DNA of 64,000 nucleotides from Isoetes taiwanensis (Eukaryota; Streptophyta; Lycopodiopsida; Isoetales; Isoetaceae): positions 186,001 through 250,000 of the forward strand of contig JAJEKV010000079.1 in assembly GCA_021234155.1 (NCBI GenBank), in the 5' to 3' direction. The notes under the pieces were generated by a model that worked only from the letters and a program-made list of their open reading frames with translations, was not told the DNA's origin and made no database searches. The number at the start of each line of letters is the position of its first letter. Position 1 is the first letter of the stretch. The position numbers and the translations under genes were made by a program. Shown here piece by piece: positions 59,161 to 64,000 of the stretch.

Positions 59161-62100
59161 ATCCGATCCAATCCAATTCAATTCAATTCAATTCTTTCTC
59201 TCGCTGTGTAAGATGATCTCCATAATGGGTATTTATAGGAGAAGGAGAAGCATTTGCACCTTCCTTTCCATCTTCTTAGTCCATGACGAACTATAAAACA
59301 TGTCTATCTCTTACTGGCTTGCAATAATAATTGTGCATCATTACTTTACTTGCATCTTGACTTTCATAACCTACTTTAGAATATGAAATTGATATGAGGG
59401 AAGTGTACCAATCCTCTTGAACTAGATTCTAGGCGTAGTATATGGCGGAGTTTTGCGGTTAGATAAACAACAACATCAATTTGACAAGTTGCACATTTGT
59501 ACTGTTTCGCAAATTATTGGCATCGATCCGAGCCCTCGGATCGTTATTCTGGGATGGGACGAGCAGCTATATATGTGCTCGTCCTTCTTGTGGCTCGTTA
59601 TCGGCGTCTTCTCACAGCAGCATCTCTTTCCTTGTCCATTGCTTCCCACCCTTCCTTTACAAACCTTTATTGCTTCTCTCCTTTCTTTTCAAACCTTTTC
59701 TGCAGCCCTTTTCCTGATTCAGTCTCTTTCCCGCTCCTAACGATACTTTTCTTGCTAGCTTTTCCATGCTTTTGTCGCAGATAAAAGCTCATATTCATGG
59801 TGGCATCAGATTGGGACAGGTATGATTTCTCTGCACTTTAGAAAGGCATCAATAGGGAATCGACTACCGGAGCATCGGGTAACTCTTGTTGGATTCATGC
59901 ATGTCCTTTATGGTTTAACTTCATATTACAGGAGGAGACTACAGGAGCGTCAGATACCTCTATTATTGGATTTGGATTCATGCTTTTATCTGTTCTTCTA
60001 TTTCACTTCTTGCATTATTACATGCATGCATTATTCTGTTGCTAGATTTCGATTTTAGATTCAGATTCAGGCTTTACTAGATCGGCCCAGTCGGTGGGGT
60101 TTTTTCCAGCGATTTGCTTGGCTTTTCAGTTGATTCAGCATTGACACATTATTCCAACCTATTATTCCTTCATTCCGACCTCTTCTTTCTAGCGGTCTGC
60201 TCCAAGCACATTATTCCAACCTATTATTCCTTCATTCCGACCTCTTCTTTCCAGCGGTGCTCCAAGCATATTCTGACAGGTGCCTTTCTTTGCCTTTTTA
60301 TCCAGGTAAGTTACTCTTAGTCGGTATATATTGGTTAAAGTATTGGAAAGAATCGAGCAATTTGCATGATACAATTTTGCTTTCAAGGCTATGTTTGCCA
60401 ATTCTTTTCCGAATCTCTATTTTATGCATTGGAAGTGCAATTTTTATTATCATAATTGTTATTGCTGCCTCATGTTCCCATCTGTTCCCCCAATCTCTTG
60501 CCGTGGCCTACTCCTGGAACCCATTTCCGCTATAATAGGTGGCCCTGTTCACTCCTAAATTATTTTCTGGCCCCTGATTCTTGCCCTTCAACTATTACTG
60601 CCTATCAACGGACTGCTCCAGGCAATGCGATCTGACTACAATCCGCTCCATGGCATTGTCTCGGAACCATTCTTCTAGAAGAATTAATAGTCTACATCTC
60701 TTCTTGCCTATGTCGTAGTGCTTATATAGATATTACCTTAAGCTTCCTGGCCGAGTCTGGATTCTTGCATCTAGCATCTAGCACGCGGTTCAAGCAGAAC
60801 ATCTTGCAGGCTATTTCCTTTTGTGTTCTATCCGGTAGATCTTGTAGCCATTCTGGGGTTGAAATAGTCAGTCCGCTTCTTTGCGAGGGTCAATTTCGGC
60901 CGTGGAGCAATTCTAACCATCCTTACCCTTGCTTTTTGGTTGCTATAAACCTTTTTTATTTTGTACGTGTTCTCTTTAACCCGAGTTTCCCTTTAGTCCT
61001 TGATGGGATTATTGGTCTAGCATTGTCTATTGTATGAGCATAGGTTTGAGCCTGATCCTTTTTAATATACTCATGTTTTGGCTATGCTAATGCGAGTTCC
61101 TGTTTTTGGCTGGGCTACTTGGTGATCTTTAGCTATATTAGTTTGAGTTCATGTTTGGCTATGCTAATGCGAGTTCCTGTTTTTGGCTGGGCTACTTGGT
61201 GATCTTTAGCTATATTAGTTTGAGTTCATGTTTGGGCTATATCAGTTTGAGCTCTTCTATTTCTCTTCAACTGATGTTTGTTTGTGCATTTTCCTTTTAT
61301 TAATCACTCCACACAGTTGATATTCGAAGTTGATATTTGATGTTTATCCATCTTTGTAATGATTACCAATCCTGTTGATACAGAGACTTGAACCTCCATA
61401 AAAGAAGAACTTGAAGAGTCCTCTGACTAAACCCCTAATACCTATACATGCTTGAGAATGGAAACATTTTCTTAGCCCCTTGTTTTCTTGTTTTTATCCT
61501 AGTCCTCTTGTACATCAATGGCATAAAGAGTAACATAGAGAGTAAAGAATGTAGAGAATGAAGAGATAGAGGGTGAATAAAGAGAGTGATAGAGAGAACA
61601 GAGAAACAAAATATAGAAATATGAAAGAGAATATGAAGAGAGATAAACACTAGAGAGAGAATAAGATGTATAAAGAAAAGAAAAGACTAAAAAGATGATT
61701 TGGAACACATAAAACAATCAGATATAGCACTGGGGCAATTCATAGTGCATTGGCACCTGGGTATATATATTATTGATCATGAATCCCATTTATACCACAT
61801 TTATACTATCCATCTTTAGGACAGAACTCAACAAAGTACGTCCTTATAGAGGCTCAAACGTGAGACTACACTAGTGGATTAACCAACGTGGCTAGTGTCT
61901 AGACCCCCCATAGTATAAAAGCTTGAATAATACTTAAATAAATTTGACAAAGCACAATTAATGGGTAAAATAAGGTACGGTATTAGAAAGTGGACAACTT
62001 GCAAAATTGAGATTGTTATTCATAATGAACTCCCTCATGTTATACATACGATATGCATGGTCACTATCTCAATCCTATATTCTAAAGTTGAGTATATGAA

Positions 62101-62221
62101 AGTCAAAATGGAATCAATCATGTAGATATACTATTACAAAGTTCGGTATGGACTTAGACTTGTTCCTCTTCTTCATCATCAATTATGAAGACAGGGAAGG
62201 TGCAGATGCTTTTCTATGTCA
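59161..62221. other. Intergenic between divergent defence genes, with tandem duplications
   Basis: Chitinase promoter: TATAAATA on minus at 59230-59237, 70 bp from the ATG. Two tandem duplications: about 66 bp (CATTATTCCAACCTATTATT..., 60148-60258) and about 110 bp (GCTATGCTAATGCGAGTTCC..., 61081-61232). 61520-61690 is GA-rich with GAGAGA/AATAGAGA text. No gene recognised. Confidence 0.6.
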
Positions 62222-62229
62222 TATAAATA
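62222..62229 (+). promoter_or_regulatory. TATA box of the hevein-EG45 gene
   Basis: TATAAATA, 50 bp before the ATG, in a block (TATAAATACCCATTATGGAG then TCATCTT) that is nearly identical, on the opposite strand, to the chitinase upstream region at 59210-59237. Confidence 0.7.
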
Positions 62230-62278
62230 CCCATTATGGAGGTCATCTTTACCATAGGAAGGTGAGTTGAATTGAGAG

Positions 62279-63115
62279 ATGGCAATGCCGAAGTGTTGTG
62301 TACTTGTGAGTGTGGTGCTATTTAACATGCTCCTCATTGGAGGATATGCACAGCAATGCGGGTCACAAGCTGGAGGTGCATTATGTGCCAACAATCTGTG
62401 TTGTAGCCAATATGGATGGTGTGGATTCACAAATGCCTATTGCGGTACTGGATGCCAAAGCCAATGTGGCTCTACTACTAGTGGGCGATGTGGTACTCAA
62501 GGAGGGGGTGCTTTATGTGCTAATAACCTTTGTTGCAGCCAATATGGTTATTGTGGTTCTACCTTTGCTTACTGTGGCACTGGATGCCAAAGCCAATGCA
62601 GTGGTTCAAGCAGTGGTGGCACCGGACAGGCGACTTACTATAGTCCATATGTTCGTAAGTAGACGTTGATTTGAGATCTATTCTTTTTTCTATTACTTCA
62701 ACGATAAAGTTCAATTGATTTTTTTTATGCCTCTAGCTTCTGCATGCTATGGATATGATACTAGCCCATTTCCATCTGGCAACCTCATAGCTGCAACAAG
62801 TTCAGACCTCTACAACACTGGCATCTGTGGTGCCTACTATGAGGTCACTTGTAAGGGCGCAGTTTCAGGATCAGGAGGTTGCACCAGCAACCCGACTATC
62901 ACTGTTAGAGTTGTGGATCGTTGCCCTGGTTGCAATGCTAACTCTTTTGATATTTCATATGAAGCTTTCTCTCGAATTGCGGATCTTAATGTTGGGAGGA
63001 TCAATATTTCTTGGCGCAAGTAAGATTTTTAATTTGTAAATAAAATCATAGTGGTAGAATTCAAATTCATGCCTCATGGTTCTAAAGCTTGGGTGCCTTT
63101 GTTTGTAGGTTGTGA
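62279..63115 (+). CDS. Secreted protein with two hevein (CBM18) domains and an EG45/expansin-like DPBB domain
   Basis: Exons 62279-62654, 62737-63019, 63109-63115 (221 residues); if the last intron is retained, TAA at 63020-63022 stops it one residue earlier. Signal peptide [20 protein letters not shown] with GGYAQQC at the cleavage area. Hevein 1 and 2 each have eight Cys: [17 protein letters not shown]...[10 protein letters not shown] (62356-62463) and the same with SQYGYCG (62488-62604). The chitin-contact Ser and aromatics are present. A Ser/Gly linker follows, then [43 protein letters not shown] and [12 protein letters not shown], the DPBB fold of plant natriuretic peptide/EG45 proteins. 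Probably a chitin-binding, wall-located defence protein. The common PR-4 layout is one hevein plus barwin, so two heveins plus EG45-type is unusual to my knowledge. No break. Confidence 0.85.
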
Positions 63116-63229
63116 TCACAGATCCAATAAGGCCTGAGAACTTGTGGCCGTTCAGCTTGCTTATATAGCTAGTAGCTTTCTAGACAATTATTGTCAATAC
63201 ATATATAAAGCAGGTACAATTTCTGTATA
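63116..63229. other. 3' flank of the hevein-EG45 gene
   Basis: Contains the likely 3' untranslated end. No separate feature seen. Confidence 0.4.
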
Positions 63230-63342
63230 CAACATGGCAACTGGGGAGCCCATTCAGCCTCCGGAATGGAAAGCGGCAGGCTTGATTCCGCTCAACAGGT
63301 CAAGAACATGTAAATTTTGCATCCTCCCCAGTTGCCATGTTG
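63230..63342. repeat. Foldback 1: 18-bp perfect inverted arms
   Basis: CAACATGGCAACTGGGGA at 63230-63247 and its inverse at 63325-63342, with a 77-bp loop. A frame (ATISVYNMATGE-like) reads through the left arm, but no homologue was recognised. Confidence 0.8.
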
Positions 63343-63343
63343 T

Positions 63344-63439
63344 GGGGGGACGAAACAGGGTCGCTGATTCCAGGACCCGCTCCCGGCTGCCGCCGGTCGC
63401 GGGACCCCCTGGAATCAGCTCCCCTGTTTCCGTCCCCCC
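63344..63439. repeat. Foldback 2: about 31-bp imperfect inverted arms
   Basis: Arms 63344-63374 and 63408-63439 (GGGGGGACG-AAACAGGG then GCTGATTCCAGG), with a GC-rich centre that itself folds (CCCGC...GCGGG). Compact MITE-like hairpin. Confidence 0.8.
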
Positions 63440-63446
63440 ATACAAG

Positions 63447-63544
63447 AATTACATTTTAGTTGAAATTCCGCCGTGGAAGGTGGGCCGACGCGCGCCAGCG
63501 CGGAGGCCCGCCTGACACGGCGGAATTTCAACTAAAATGTAATT
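63447..63544. repeat. Foldback 3: 29-bp perfect inverted arms
   Basis: Arms 63447-63475 and 63516-63544 (AATTACATTTTAGTTGAAAT then TCCGCCGTG) are exact inverse copies, with a 40-bp GC-rich loop (GGCCGACGCGCGCCAGCGCG). Transcription would give a near-perfect hairpin RNA. Confidence 0.9.
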
Positions 63545-64000
63545 ATTGCAACGTAAAGTTTTGGGTAGTTTTATTCTGACGTGGCATTGTATCTTTATTT
63601 TCCTGTGATACTGCGGCGATGGCACTTTCGGCTATGGTGGCTTTGTTGGCTATGGCGCCTTCTATGCTGCCATTGAGCTATAGCTATGGCGCCTTGGCTG
63701 TCCGCAAGATCGGAGCGCTTGCAAGATTATGGCGCCTTGGCGCTGCAGGAAGAAATAATATTTTCGTCTTCTAGGTCTTTAGTGTTTTGTTTGCTGCAGG
63801 TTAAAGATCAAAGCAAGCATACTTCCGACGATCTTTTTCTGCCTCTTTTTTCTTTCGTATACTTGCTTTCATTGTTTTCTTTGCTTTATTCTTTCATGTA
63901 CTTTGCTTCCTTTGTTTATTTGCTTTCCGCCGCTTCTTTCTTTCCTATTCCTTTCTATACTTGCTTTCTTTGTTTTCTGTGCTTTATTTCTTTCGTTTAC
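63545..64000. other. Right edge, GGCGCC-containing and TTTC/TTGC-rich DNA
   Basis: TATGGCGCCTT occurs three times (about 63653, 63687, 63729), a different context from the 9-4-9 sites. From 63830 CTTTCTT/TTGCTTTC text recurs. No gene recognised. Confidence 0.5.

Noticed and set aside
61435-61717. Ser/Leu/Phe-rich minus frames
   Set aside because: Generated by a GA-rich low-complexity stretch on the plus strand.
63144-63515. 123-codon plus frame through the foldbacks
   Set aside because: It crosses two hairpin elements; composition reflects the inverted repeats.
63653-63740. TATGGCGCCTT motifs as more 9-4-9 sites
   Set aside because: They share GGCGCC but lack the AAAT/ATTT arms and the 4-bp core.

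Overview
The window is nuclear DNA of a land plant, most likely a non-seed plant (bryophyte, lycophyte or fern). The evidence is spliced genes with GT-AG introns of about 70-450 bp, plant-type Ty1/copia, Ty3-like, TRIM and LINE elements, a PPR relic, a GH19 chitinase, hevein domains, and an intact RAB23-type GTPase, a family I believe is absent from seed plants. I cannot name the species. Most of the 64 kb is repeats and decayed mobile DNA with a few real genes.

Layout. 1-3.1 kb: a partial protein (copy A) that runs off the left edge, with an upstream region full of 22-bp palindromes. 5.1-6.5 kb: complete RAB23-like GTPase (minus, 8 exons). 8.8-9.4 kb: dead MAPKKK-like kinase. 12.0-20.7 kb: a LINE (minus) split by a 6.9-kb non-autonomous gag-only LTR element (13321-20210) with 2.7-kb LTRs and a TCTAA target duplication. 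23.2-27.4 kb: complete 12-exon EngB/YihA-type GTPase, probably organellar. 28.2-31.5 kb: PPR, copia and LINE fragments. 31.8-41.35 kb: a divergent two-gene locus. A ParB/Srx-like protein (copy B) reads leftward and a DUF7869-type transposase-like gene reads rightward. Between them, and inside introns of both, lie palindromes with a strict 9-4-9 geometry. 41.4-45.8 kb: a TIR element with 40-bp ends. 45.9-47.2 kb: three related small-protein genes. 47.7-48.6 kb: LINE RT. 49.7-50.2 kb: a TRIM with identical LTRs. 50.9-55.1 kb: two convergent uncharacterised genes separated by a 114-bp-period minisatellite. 57 kb: two Helitron-like 3' ends. 58.0-59.2 kb: broken GH19 chitinase (minus). 62.2-63.1 kb: gene for a protein with two hevein domains and an EG45/expansin-like domain (plus). 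Its leader peptide and TATA region match the chitinase's. 63.2-63.55 kb: three consecutive foldback hairpins.

Best candidate for something undescribed: the 31.8-41.35 kb locus. It pairs a ParB-like domain protein with a transposase-like gene across a control region carrying two sequence families of palindromes (AAATGGCGC-N4-GCGCCATTT and TTCTCGACT-N4-AGTCGAGAA). The first palindrome family recurs beside the second gene copy at the left edge. Whether the ParB-like protein or the transposase recognises these sites is inference. All calls are from reading the sequence; no database search or structure prediction was run.
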